DNA of 64,000 bases from assembly GCF_032854445.1 (NCBI RefSeq), contig NC_088298.1, positions 22,097,295 through 22,161,294 on the forward strand, in the 5' to 3' direction. Position 1 is the first letter of the stretch. Each line of letters opens with the position of its first letter. The stretch comes from Liolophura sinensis. Lineage: Eukaryota > Mollusca > Polyplacophora > Chitonida > Chitonidae. The notes under the pieces were generated by a model. It did not search any database and was not told where the DNA came from. It saw nothing but the letters and a program-made list of their open reading frames with translations. The translations under genes and the position numbers were made by a program. This document shows, piece after piece, positions 35,687 to 45,229 of this stretch.

Positions 35687-35820
35687 TTTCAGTTCCGGTA
35701 GAATTGCGGGGATTGCAATCGGAACATGTCTCTCATTCATAATTATCAATGTAATAATATTCTGCTGCTGCAAATATCATGCAAAGGAGTTAGAAATGAA
35801 GTCCAAAGACTCCATCAAAT
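35687..35820 (+). CDS. Shisa-like gene, exon 4: transmembrane segment
   Basis: Two in-frame acceptors are possible, after 35,686 (TTCTTAG) or after 35,692 (TTTCAG); they differ by two codons. Joined to the phase-2 end of exon 3 the exon reads FSSGRIAGIAIGTCLSFIII, then NVIIFCCCKYHAKELEMKSK and DSIK. This is one hydrophobic span of about 22 residues beginning with a G-x-x-x-G-type stretch, followed by three cysteines and a basic/charged stop-transfer segment. Such cysteine clusters just inside the membrane are typical of Shisa-type proteins and may be palmitoylated (inference). The donor GTAAGT at 35,821 leaves phase 1, which every tail exon copy downstream accepts as T+CA = Ser. Confidence 0.85.
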
Positions 35821-35939
35821 GTAAGTACATCGATCCTCCCTTGTTTACCATAATACTGAAAGTAAACTATTATTCTTTGATCACGTCATATGCCGTACTT
35901 GCTAAAAATGTCGCTTGGCTAGCTGTAGCCCACCAAATG

Positions 35940-36512
35940 GTTGCCATGTGCCTGGACAATTTAGACACCACTGAGAACATACCCCTGCATGGGGATAAAT
36001 TAAACACCACTGAGAACATAAACATGTATGGGTACAAATTAGACATCACTGAGAACATAAACATGTATGGGGACAAATTAGACATCACTGAGAACACAAA
36101 CATGTATGGGCGCAAATTAGACACCACTGAGAACATAAACATGTATGGGGACAAATTAGACACCACTGCGAATATACCCCTACATGGGGACAAATTAGAC
36201 ACCACTGAGAACATAAACATGTATGGGGACAAATTAGACACCACTGAGAACATAAACATGTATGGAGACTAATTAGACACCACTGAAAACATAAACATGT
36301 GTGGGGACAAATTAGACACCACTGAGAACATACCCCTGCATGGTGACAAATTAGACTTCACTGAGAACATAAACCTTCATGGTGACAAACTAGACATCAC
36401 TGAGAACATACCCCTGCATGGTGACAAATTAGACTTCACTGCGAACATAAACCTTCATGGGGACAAATCAGACTTCACTGAGAACATAACCCTACATGGG
36501 GACAAATTAGAC
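35940..36512. repeat. 39-bp minisatellite in intron 4, about 14 copies
   Basis: The unit is GACAAATTAGACACCACTGA, GAACATAAACATGTATGGG with two main variants (AACATGTATGGG and CCCCTGCATGGG). The frame of exon 4 runs on through its donor and through this array to a TAA at 36,270-36,272, so retention of this intron would add a 13-residue repeat tail (TTENINMYGDKLD). A second stretch is open at 36,297-36,542. Confidence 0.9.
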
Positions 36513-36556
36513 ACAATTGAGTACGGTGTAAAACGCCATTGAAATAAAATAAAATA
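36513..36556 (+). repeat. SINE-A 3' tail fragment
   Basis: ATTGAGTACGGTGTAAAACG and CCATTGAAATAAAATAAAAT is a diverged family A tail lying directly at the end of the 39-bp array, the same arrangement as at 24,995-25,050. Confidence 0.7.
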
Positions 36557-38195
36557 GATCAAAGTGCCATTCTATTAGGTCTGCTCAGAATTATCTCCCT
36601 TGTTATAGTAACAATGACGTAACGAGAGGATAGTTTTTGATCCGTGAAATAACGACAAGTGGGATGTCGTCTATTCAATCAAGCAGTATGAAGGTTATGT
36701 CGCGACAGAGACAACAAAATGTAAGATGAAAAACATGATGTCAGCTTTTGGAGTCACAGATATGGAGATCTCTTGAGTGAAGTCCATGTTTTTCAGCTGA
36801 AAGAGTTAGACAATGCTGTTGTATTTAATTAAGGCCAAGATTTTAAAATTACCCATCCCTACGAATTGATTAAAAACAAAACCTAACGTTTCCCTGGGCT
36901 TTCCAACTAGGTTTACAAAACCAAAATCTGCATTAAAGCTAGGTCTTCAACGAGTTTATGCCTCTTTTAACTCCAAGGCTTGTTACTAGACATAATACTC
37001 AGGTCTCTCCAAACAAAGTTTACTCCTAAAAATGCACCTTTTAAACTGGGAAGTTACCTAAAGGAAGGTATTTCGGTGTGACCCCATTATAAACATCCAC
37101 AGAACCTTAAGAATCAGACGAAATAAGTAGCTTAAATCAGATCAAATATAGGGTAACCTAGAAACGAGACGACGTCTTCATACACAAGTAATTTTATATT
37201 CGGGCTTTTGCCCACGCCGCCTTTCTCTCAGCTGTATAAGAGCTGTATAAAGAAGCGTGCTTTTGTATACTGACTGACTAAAGAGATGAGATCCAGGTAC
37301 ACACTAGTCCATGAAAGGTATGAGATCCTTTACACTAAGAACATAATCTCCAGGAAAATCATCAAGCCAATACCTGAGAGTAGGTGAAAAGTTCTATTAT
37401 GAAGAAAAGAAGTATATACAGGTGTGGACAGGTGTTTTGTTTGTTGTTATGTACCTGTTGTGTAACTAGACTTTATTTCACCTTGACTTCACACATGCAT
37501 ACTGTATGTTGACCTCTCCTGACAAGGAGGTAAAATGGCTGCTATTGTGTAAGGACTTCCTGGTAAAGATACCGATGGCTGGTTGAATGAATCCTGCGGA
37601 AAGTTTTTGTTGAACATTCCGTGCCTTCTTTGAATTTAAAGGATTTATTCATCAACCAAATTGTTGCACGAATTCTGTAAAATGTAGCAGTTGAATGTTT
37701 CACCGGAATATTTTATCACACACATGTTCATGTATTTAAACTAAATAAATGTTTCGACCATAACCAAATTGCTTCAATACAAGTATGATTAAAAAAATTA
37801 TTAGTGAAACTTTACACGAAGTATTTTACCACATATTTAAACTAATGATTAAAAAGAAAATTGATTAACATATGTGACTAAAAATATTAGCACTGAATTT
37901 TTCCACTGAATATTTTAGGACTTAAATTAGAACTTTTCATTCAAAGCCAACTGAAACCGTTACAAGTACAATATACACGCACAGCGTATAATTTAAATAT
38001 TCATGAGTTGGGTAGTGCATTGGAAAACTCACCCTTTACATTGACACAAAACCATAAGAGCAACATGTATGCGGGTTGAATAACTGCTTTCAGAAGTCCT
38101 ATAAGTTTTGAAGAATCATATATCCTATAATGTAATTTTTAAAAAAACATGTAGGAAAAATACCACCCTTTCACAGTGAGATTTGTAGGTATACA
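36557..38195. other. intron 4 sequence without recognised features
   Basis: AT-rich. No exon with matching phase and Shisa-tail composition was found before the duplicated units begin at about 38,200. Confidence 0.4.
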
Positions 38196-38749
38196 GAAAA
38201 CCTGTTATATGTAGCCCATGACGTGCAGCTTACTGCCTTAATCCGGTTTGTAAGAGTGTATATTAGTATACACGTATTTGTTTGCATGGGGACTCTTGAG
38301 TGATATATGTACCCTCACCTAATGACACCTCGTCTTGCTGTGACTGAAAACTGCACAACGTTAACTATCAAGTATACACACATATACCCTAATTCTGCCC
38401 ATTTCTGGGGACAGGTGTTAACAGTGTTGAAAGTAGAGTATTACATTTCTTCCTTTTCGAAAAGTAAAGATATCAGTATGTTGTTCATTGCATGGTCTAA
38501 ACATATGAGAAAAAGAAACTCACCAGGAGTCCCAAACATAAGAAGAAATAGGATACAAAAAGAGTTACAATTGATCGCGCATAGAATACGAGGAATGTTG
38601 TTGCTAGTATTGCGAAAGGACTTTCGTGTACCGTATAACAAATGTTGCCGTGTACACAGTTGTATTTAGTCACCCATACATAATTTGTCTCTCGAATATG
38701 AAAGAATAGTTTCCGTGGACGGATGGTTGGCGTGGTTACAACATAAACT

Positions 38750-38753
38750 ATAT

Positions 38754-38812
<59 letters not shown>

Positions 38813-38850
38813 TTTGTTTGTTTGTTTGTTTGTTTGTTTATTTATTAAAC
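38750..38850. repeat. (TTTA)n(TTTG)n microsatellite, unit 1
   Basis: About 17 TTTA repeats then six TTTG repeats. The same site in unit 2 (40,813-40,884) is all TTTA, and in unit 3 (42,803-42,895) mostly TTTG. Confidence 0.95.
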
Positions 38851-39302
38851 TGTTGTCCTTCCTCGTCATTTTCACATGTGAAAGAGCAACATTCAATGCG
38901 ATTTATAAGGACATTTTTAATTTAAGTTTAGGAACACAACTACATTGATTGGCTTTGCCAGTTACAGGAATTTCCCAAAGAAGTATAATTCTATCATTCT
39001 GCACAGAATAATACACAAGGATATATTGAAATAAACATCTTGCAAACACTAGAATAGGTTAAACAATTGACAGTATTGTACTATGCGACATGAAATATTT
39101 AACAGAAACCGGTCTGTATCATTGCTTAAGACTTGGTGCTGCATTAATATTTTACAATCAGGAGGTTTATTAATAATATACCTACAAATACCTGCATGCT
39201 CACAAAAGGATATTAGTTTAATTTGGGCACTCTGGTCACCCTTGCCTTTATATGCTCAATCCTGACTGCACTGGTGTAACGGAAGAAGACAGGAGGTTAC
39301 GC

Positions 39303-39590
39303 TACTTTATTTTTATTTGATTTATTTGATAAGTGTTTTACGCCGTACTCAAGAATATTTCACTTATACGACGGCCAGCATTATGGTGGGAGGAAATCCG
39401 GGCAGAGCCCAAGGGAAGCCCACGACCATCCGCAGGATGCTTCTATACCTTAGCACGTACTGCCGGAGAGGAAGCTAGCATGAGTTGGACTTGAATTCAC
39501 AGCGACCGCATTGGTGAGATGATCCTGGGGCATTGAGCCGCTCTGGCGTGCTAACCACCTCTGCCAACGAGGCCCCCTCCCACATACTTC
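39303..39590 (-). repeat. SINE-A upstream of tail exon 1
   Basis: In + reading: GTGTTTTACGCCGTACTCAA, GAATATTTCACTTATACGAC, GGCCAGCATTATGGTGGGAG, CCACGACCATCCGCAGGATG. It ends in the complement of the head (TTGGACTTGAATTCACAGCG for the B-box region, CGTGCTAACCACCTCTGCCA for the A-box region). Full length. Confidence 0.9.
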
Positions 39591-39664
39591 TATAATTATC
39601 AATAATAATATTTAGGTACATACATGTACTCACACACATATTTCGGTTTTCGTTCTGTTTACAG

Positions 39665-39861
39665 CATCCAATCCTCGTAACTCGACCTACTCTAATGGTA
39701 CAGACTCTGGTGGCTCTGGCCCTGATGGTACAGACTCTGTTGGCTCTGGCCCTGATGGTGCCGACTCTGATGGCCATTTTACACTTGATCCTGAGTTGCA
39801 ACCCCCATCTTATAACGAGATAGACGGCATGCCTTACTCGCCCAACCCGACAGGTAAATAA
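39665..39861 (+). CDS. Shisa-like gene, cytoplasmic tail exon, copy 1
   Basis: The acceptor TTCTGTTTACAG ends at 39,664. Phase 1 from exon 4 gives Ser-Ser-Asn, then PRNSTYSNGTDSGGSGPDGT with two 10-residue units of the type GGSGPDGTDS, then PPSYNEIDGMPYSPNPTGK and TAA. It lacks the 24 bp coding ELQMQSDY that the other copies have. PPSY is a PPxY motif, the ligand of WW domains such as those of NEDD4-type ubiquitin ligases; such motifs are typical of Shisa tails. The exon can also be read as internal, because a GTAAAT donor follows ACAG in the same phase; see findings. Confidence 0.75.
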
Positions 39862-40818
39862 GACATTATTACTGTAATGTGTGGAGACAAGGACGACAAC
39901 GTCATATTGTAACGAGATTCCAACGAGACTTCAAAAAAATCCAGTTGGGCATCTATGTAAAAATCTGAATCTCGACTACATCTCGCGCCCTAGATCCAAT
40001 CTCTCGTCTTTGTGCATTTCTTAACTAGATCTATAGCAAGTCTCTTCAGAACCTTGACCAAATGACGCACAGTGCATTTTATTTGAACCAAGGAGAACAT
40101 GGCCGCTTCCGGCTTCCATAGAAATCACCTAAAATGTCGCTCACGTCCAAGTTGCACATTTAGTGCCATTAAATCGGCTGTTTTTGTCTAACGTGTGTGA
40201 GGCCCACAACGAAGGCAGTGCGGATTTAGCAGAGGCATGTAATCTACAGGAAATACCCGAAATACCTGTTATATGTAGCCCATGACGTGCAGCTTACTGC
40301 CTTAATCCGGTTTGTAAGAGTGTATATTAGTATACACGTATTTGTTTGCAAGGGGACTCTTGAGTGATATATGTACCCTCACCGAATGACACCTCGTCTT
40401 GCTGTGACTGAAAACTGCACAACGTTAACTATCAAGTATACACACACATACCCTAATTCTGCCCATTTCTGGGGACAGGTATTAACAATGTTGAAAGTAG
40501 AATATTACATTTCTTCCTTTTCGAAAAGTAAAGATATCAGTATGTTGTTCATTGCATGGTCTAAACATATGAGAAAAAAGAAACTCACCAGGAGTCCCAA
40601 ACATTAGAAGAAATAGGATACAAAAAGAGTTACGACTGATCGCGCATAGAATACGAGGAATGTTGTTGCTAGTATTGCGAAAGGACTTTCGTGTACCGTA
40701 TAACAAATGTTGCCGTGTACACAGTTGTATTTAGTCGCCCATACATAATTTATCTCTCGAATATGAAAGAATAGTTTCCGTGTACGGATCGTTGGCGTGG
40801 TTACAACATAAACTATAT

Positions 40819-40881
<63 letters not shown>

Positions 40882-41351
40882 TTAAACTGTTGTTCTTCCT
40901 CGTCATTTTCCCATGTGAAAGAGCAACATTCAATGCGATTTATAAGGACATTTTTAATTTAAGTTCAGGAACACAACTACATTGATTGGCTTTGCCAGTT
41001 ACAGGAATTTCCCAGAGAAGTATAGTTCTATCATTCTGCACAGAATAATACACCAGGATATATTGAAATAAACATGTTTCAAACACGAGAATGGGTTTAA
41101 CAATTGACAGTATTGTACTATGCGACATGAAATATTTAGCAGAAACTGGTCTGTATCATTGCTTAAGACTTGGCGCTGCATTTATATTTTACAATCAGGA
41201 GGTTTATTGATTATATGCCTGCAAAGACCTGCATGCATGCATGCTCACAAAAGGATAGTAGTTTAATTTGGGCACTCTGGTCACCCTTGCCTTTATATGC
41301 TCAATCCTGACTGCGCTGGTGTAACGGAAGAAGACAGGAGGTTACGCTACT

Positions 41352-41545
41352 TTATTTTTATTTGATTTATTTGATAAGTGTTTTACGCCGTACTCAAGAA
41401 TATTTCACTTATACGACGGCGGCCAGCATTATGGTGGGAGGAAATCCGGGCAGAGCCCAAGGGAAGCCCACGACCATCCGCAGGTTGCTTCTATACCTTA
41501 GCACGTACTGGCGTGCTAACCACCTCGGCCAACGAGGCCCCCTCC
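41352..41545 (-). repeat. SINE-A upstream of tail exon 2, internally deleted
   Basis: Matches the unit 1 SINE until GCTTCTATACCTTAGCACGT, then jumps to GGCGTGCTAACCACCTCGGC. The B-box region is lost, a deletion of about 90 bp. Confidence 0.85.
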
Positions 41546-41629
41546 CACATACTTCTATAATTATTATTAATAATATTTAGGCACATACATGTACTCACAT
41601 AGATATTTTTGATTTCGTTCTGTTTACAG

Positions 41630-41850
41630 CATCCAATGAGCTCCAAATGCAATCTGACTATCCTCGTAACTCGACCTACTCTAATGGTACAGACTCTGGT
41701 GGCTCTGGCCCTGATGGTACAGACTCTGTTGGCTCTGGCCCTGATGGTCCAGACTCTGATGGCCAATTTACACTTGATCCTGAGTCTCAACCCCCATCTT
41801 ATAACGAGATAGACGGCATGCCTTACTCGCCCAACCCGACAGGTAAATAA
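41630..41850 (+). CDS. Shisa-like gene, cytoplasmic tail exon, copy 2
   Basis: Acceptor at 41,629. Reads SNELQMQSDYPRNSTYSNGT, two GSGPDG-type repeats, then FTLDPESQPPSYNEIDGMP, YSPNPTGK and TAA. It keeps the PPSY motif and is a complete version of the exon, with the ELQMQSDY segment. The end is flanked by the same potential donor (ACAG then GTAAAT). Substitutions between copies are few and none breaks the frame, which suggests recent duplication or selection to keep the frame. Confidence 0.75.
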
Positions 41851-43371
41851 GACATTATTACTGTAATGTGTGGAGACAAGGACGACAACGTCATATTGTA
41901 ACGAGATTCCAACGAGACTTCAAAAAAATCCAGTTGGGCATCTATGTAAAAATCTGAATCTCGACTACATCTCATGCCCTAGATCCAATCTCTCGTCTTT
42001 GTGCATTTCTTAACTAGATCTATAGCAAGTCTCTTCAGAACCTTGACCAAAACAATCCCAGTGCATTTTATTTGAACCAAGGAGAACATGGCCGCTTCCG
42101 GCTTCCATAGTAATCACCTAAAATGTCGCTCATGTCTAAGTTGCACCTTTAGTGCCATTAAATCGGCTGTTTTTGTCTAACGTGTGTGAGGCCCACAACG
42201 AAGGCAGTACAGATTTAGCAGAGGCATGTAATCTACAGGAAATACCCGAAATACCTGTTATATGTAGCCCATGACGTGCAGCTTACTGCCTTATTCCGGT
42301 TTGTAAGAGTGTATATTAGCATACACGTATTTGTTTGCAAGGGGACTCTTGAGTGATATATGTACCCTCACCTAATGACACCTCGTCTTGCTGTGACTGA
42401 AAACTGCACAACGTTAACTATCAAGTATACACACACATACCCTAATTCTGCCCATTTCTGGGGACAGGTATTAACAATGTTGAAAGTAGAATATTACATT
42501 TCTTCCTTTTCGAAAAGTGAAGATGTCAGTATGTTGTTCATTGCATGGTCTAAACATATGAGAAGAAAGAAACTCACCAGGAGTCCCAAACATTAGAAGA
42601 AATAGGATACAAAAAGAGTTACGACTGATCGCGCATAGAATACGAGGAATGTTGTTGCTAGTATTGCGAAAGGACTTTCGTGTACCGTATAACAAATGTT
42701 GCCGTGTACACAGTTGTATTTAGTCGCCCATACATAATTTATCTATCGAATATGAAAGAATAGTTTCCGTGGACGGATGGTTGGCGTGGTTACAACATAA
42801 ACTATATTTATTTATTTATTTATTTGTTTGTTTGTTTGTTTGTTTGTTTGTTTTTTTGTTTGTTTCTTTGTTTGTTTGTTTGTTTATTTATTAAACTGTT
42901 GTTCTTCCTCGTCATTTTCACATGTGAAAGAGCAACATTCAATGCGATTTATAAGGACATTTTTAATTTAAGTTCAGGAACACAACTACATTGATTGGCT
43001 TTGTCAGTTACAGGAATTTCCCAAAGAAGTATATAGTTCTATCATTCTGCACAGAATAATACGCCAGGATATACTGAAATAAATATCTTGCAAACACGAA
43101 AATAGGTTAAACAAGTGACAGTATTGTACTATGCGACATGAAATATTTAACAGAAACTGGTCTGTATCATTGCTGAAGACTTGGCGCTGCATTAATATTT
43201 TACAATCAGGGGGTTTATTAATAATATACCTACAAATACCTGCATGCTCACAAAAGGATATTAGTTTAATTTGGGCACTCTGGTCACCCTTGCCTTTATA
43301 TGCTCAATCCTGACTACGCTGGTGTAACGCAAGAAGACAGGAGGTTACGCTACTTTATTTTTACTTGATTT

Positions 43372-43640
43372 ATTTGATAAGTGTTTTACGCCGTACTCAA
43401 GAATATTTCACTTATACGACGGCGGCCAGCATTATGGTGGGAGGAAATCCGGGCAGAGCCCAAGGGAAGCCCACGACCATCCGCAGGATGCTTCTATACC
43501 TTAGCACGTACGGCCGGGGAGGAAGCTAGCATGAGTTGGACTTGAATTCACAGCGACCGCATTGGTGAGAGGATCCTGAGTCTTTTAGCCGCTCTGGCGT
43601 GCTAACCACCTCTGCCAACGAGGCCCTCTCCCAGATACAT
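43372..43640 (-). repeat. SINE-A upstream of tail exon 3
   Basis: Same insertion as in units 1 and 2, full length with both A-box and B-box regions on the - strand. Confidence 0.9.
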
Positions 43641-43715
43641 CTATAATTATCAATAATAATATTTAGGTACATACATGTACTCACACATATATTTTGGTTT
43701 TCGTTCTGTTTACAG

Positions 43716-43936
43716 CATCTAATGAGCTCCAAATGCAATCTGACTATCCTCGTAACTCGACCTACTCTAATGGTACACACTCTGCTGGCTCTGGCCCTGA
43801 TGGTCCAGTCTCTGCTGGCTCTGGCCCTGATGGTCCAGACTCTGATGGCCATTTTACACTTGATCCTGAGTCTCAACCCCCATCTTATAACGAGATAGAC
43901 GGCATGCCTTACTCGCCCAACCCGACAGGTAAATAA
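43716..43936 (+). CDS. Shisa-like gene, cytoplasmic tail exon, copy 3
   Basis: Acceptor at 43,715. The first codons are TCT AAT GAG, a silent change from the other copies. It reads ELQMQSDYPRNSTYSNGTHS, then AGSGPDGPVSAGSGPDGPDS, then PPSYNEIDGMPYSPNPTGK and TAA. The PPSY motif is kept; replacements are confined to the Ser/Gly/Asp repeats. Same splice phase and same flanking potential donor as the others. Confidence 0.75.
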
Positions 43937-44138
43937 GACATTATTACTGTAATGTGTGGAGACAAGGACGACAATGTCATATTGTAACGAGATTCCAACG
44001 AGACTTCAAAAAAATCGAGTTGAGCATCTATGTAAAAATCTGAATCTCGACCCTCAGATACTTTTTTAATTTTCAATAATAATATTTAGGTACATACATG
44101 TACTCACACATATATTTTGGTTTTTGTTCTGTTTACAG

Positions 44139-44389
44139 CATCCAATGAGCTCCAAATGCAATCTGACTATCCTCGTAACTCGACCTACTCTAATGATGCA
44201 GACTCTGCTGGCTCTGGCCCTGATGGTACAGACTCTGGTGGCTCTGGCCCTAATGGCCCAGACTCTGGTGGCTCTGGCCCTGATGGTCCAGACTCTGATG
44301 CCTATTTTTCACATGATCCTGAGTTTCTATCCCCGTCTTATGACGGGCTAGACGGCATGCCTTACTCGCCCAACCCGACAGGTAAATAA
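44139..44389 (+). CDS. Shisa-like gene, cytoplasmic tail exon, copy 4 (diverged)
   Basis: Acceptor at 44,138. It has three, not two, of the 10-residue Gly/Ser/Asp units, and reads FSHDPEFLSPSYDGLDGMP where the others have the PPSYNEIDGMP segment. The first Pro of PPxY is Ser (SPSY), so the canonical WW ligand is lost. The end YSPNPTGK and TAA is kept. Only about 200 bp separate it from copy 3, with no SINE between. Its 3' flank (44,411-44,507) holds about 95 bp missing after copies 1-3. It may be the original last exon. Confidence 0.75.
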
Positions 44390-45229
44390 GACATTATTAC
44401 TGTAATGTATGGAAACCGAGTGTGGCCATGCTCTTCTTTTACATACTTACCCCAAACCATAACAACGATATCAAAGTGACACTGCGAGATTTAGTCGAGA
44501 TTGGGTGAAGATAAGGACGACAACTTCATATTGTAACGAGATTCCAACGAAACTTCAAGTTGGGCATCTATGTAAACATCTGAATTTTGACTACATCACA
44601 CGCCCTAGTTCCAATCTCTCTTCTTTGTGCATTTCTTAACTAGATCACTAGCAAGTCTCTTCAGAATCACGCACAGTGCATTTTATTTGAACCAAAGAGA
44701 ACATGGCCGCTTCTGGCTTCCATAGAAATCACCTAAAATGTCGCTCATGTCTAAGTTGCACCTTTAGTGCCATTAAATCGGCTGTTTTTGTCTAACGTGT
44801 GTGAGGCCCACAACGAAGGCAGTGCGGATTTAGCAGAGGCATGTAATCTACAGGAAATACCCTTTAGTGAGTTAATCTCCCTAATGAGTATCAGGATTAC
44901 ATACCTGCTTTCTTTCACGGTAAGTTATTCCGTTTTTGTTAAAATTTAAAGGTTTTTACAATGCGCATTTGTTTTCATCTTTCAGTGAGAGAAAAGGCAA
45001 GAGAATTGAGAATCAAAAACTGTGAAATAAAAACGGTCAAATTTCACCCCTGGAGGTTTAGTCCCCTAATTTATTTGTCCAGAACATTCCTTGAGTCTGG
45101 AACATTCTTTTATCACTAAAATCTTTTAACCATTTCTCTCTGCTATAATCCGTCCTAATTTCTTACGTTAAAATGCTTTATTAGTTCTGGTTCTTTAGTG
45201 ATTTGTATTGAACGTTGTTTTGGACACAT
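44390..45229 (+). other. 3' flank of the Shisa-like gene
   Basis: Up to about 44,868 this is the unit trailer (CACCTAAAATGTCGCTCATG, CGTGTGTGAGGCCCACAACG). From there the sequence is single copy. A further coding exon with the P-Y-S-P-N-P motif was looked for and not found. Possible poly(A) signals occur but none can be preferred. Confidence 0.5.

Larger units (their letters stand above)
38201..40264 (+). repeat. tandem duplication unit 1 (~2,064 bp)
   Basis: The marker CCTGTTATATGTAGCCCATG occurs at 38,201, 40,265 and 42,254. Each unit then has a shared ~500-bp lead segment, a TTTA/TTTG microsatellite, a SINE-A on the - strand, one tail exon and a conserved 400-bp trailer. Units are highly similar, with differences mainly in the microsatellite and small indels. 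Confidence 0.9.
40265..42253 (+). repeat. tandem duplication unit 2 (~1,989 bp)
   Basis: Same order as unit 1 and nearly identical over long stretches; its SINE-A is shortened (see the entry at 41,352). Confidence 0.9.
42254..44039 (+). repeat. tandem duplication unit 3
   Basis: Follows the order of units 1 and 2 up to about 44,039, where the trailer is cut (after AAAATCTGAATCTCGAC) and joined to a short lead of tail exon 4. Confidence 0.85.

Noticed and set aside
38307-38669. 120-codon frame in duplication unit 1 as a duplicated gene
   Set aside because: The matching frames in units 2 and 3 stop after 78 codons because of one extra A in an A-run. No domain, and the - strand is equally open here.
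44767-44949. Further downstream exon of the Shisa-like gene, because GGTAAGT follows at 44,920
   Set aside because: Most of this frame is the trailer of the duplicated unit and its sequence has no similarity to the Shisa-like tail of the second gene.
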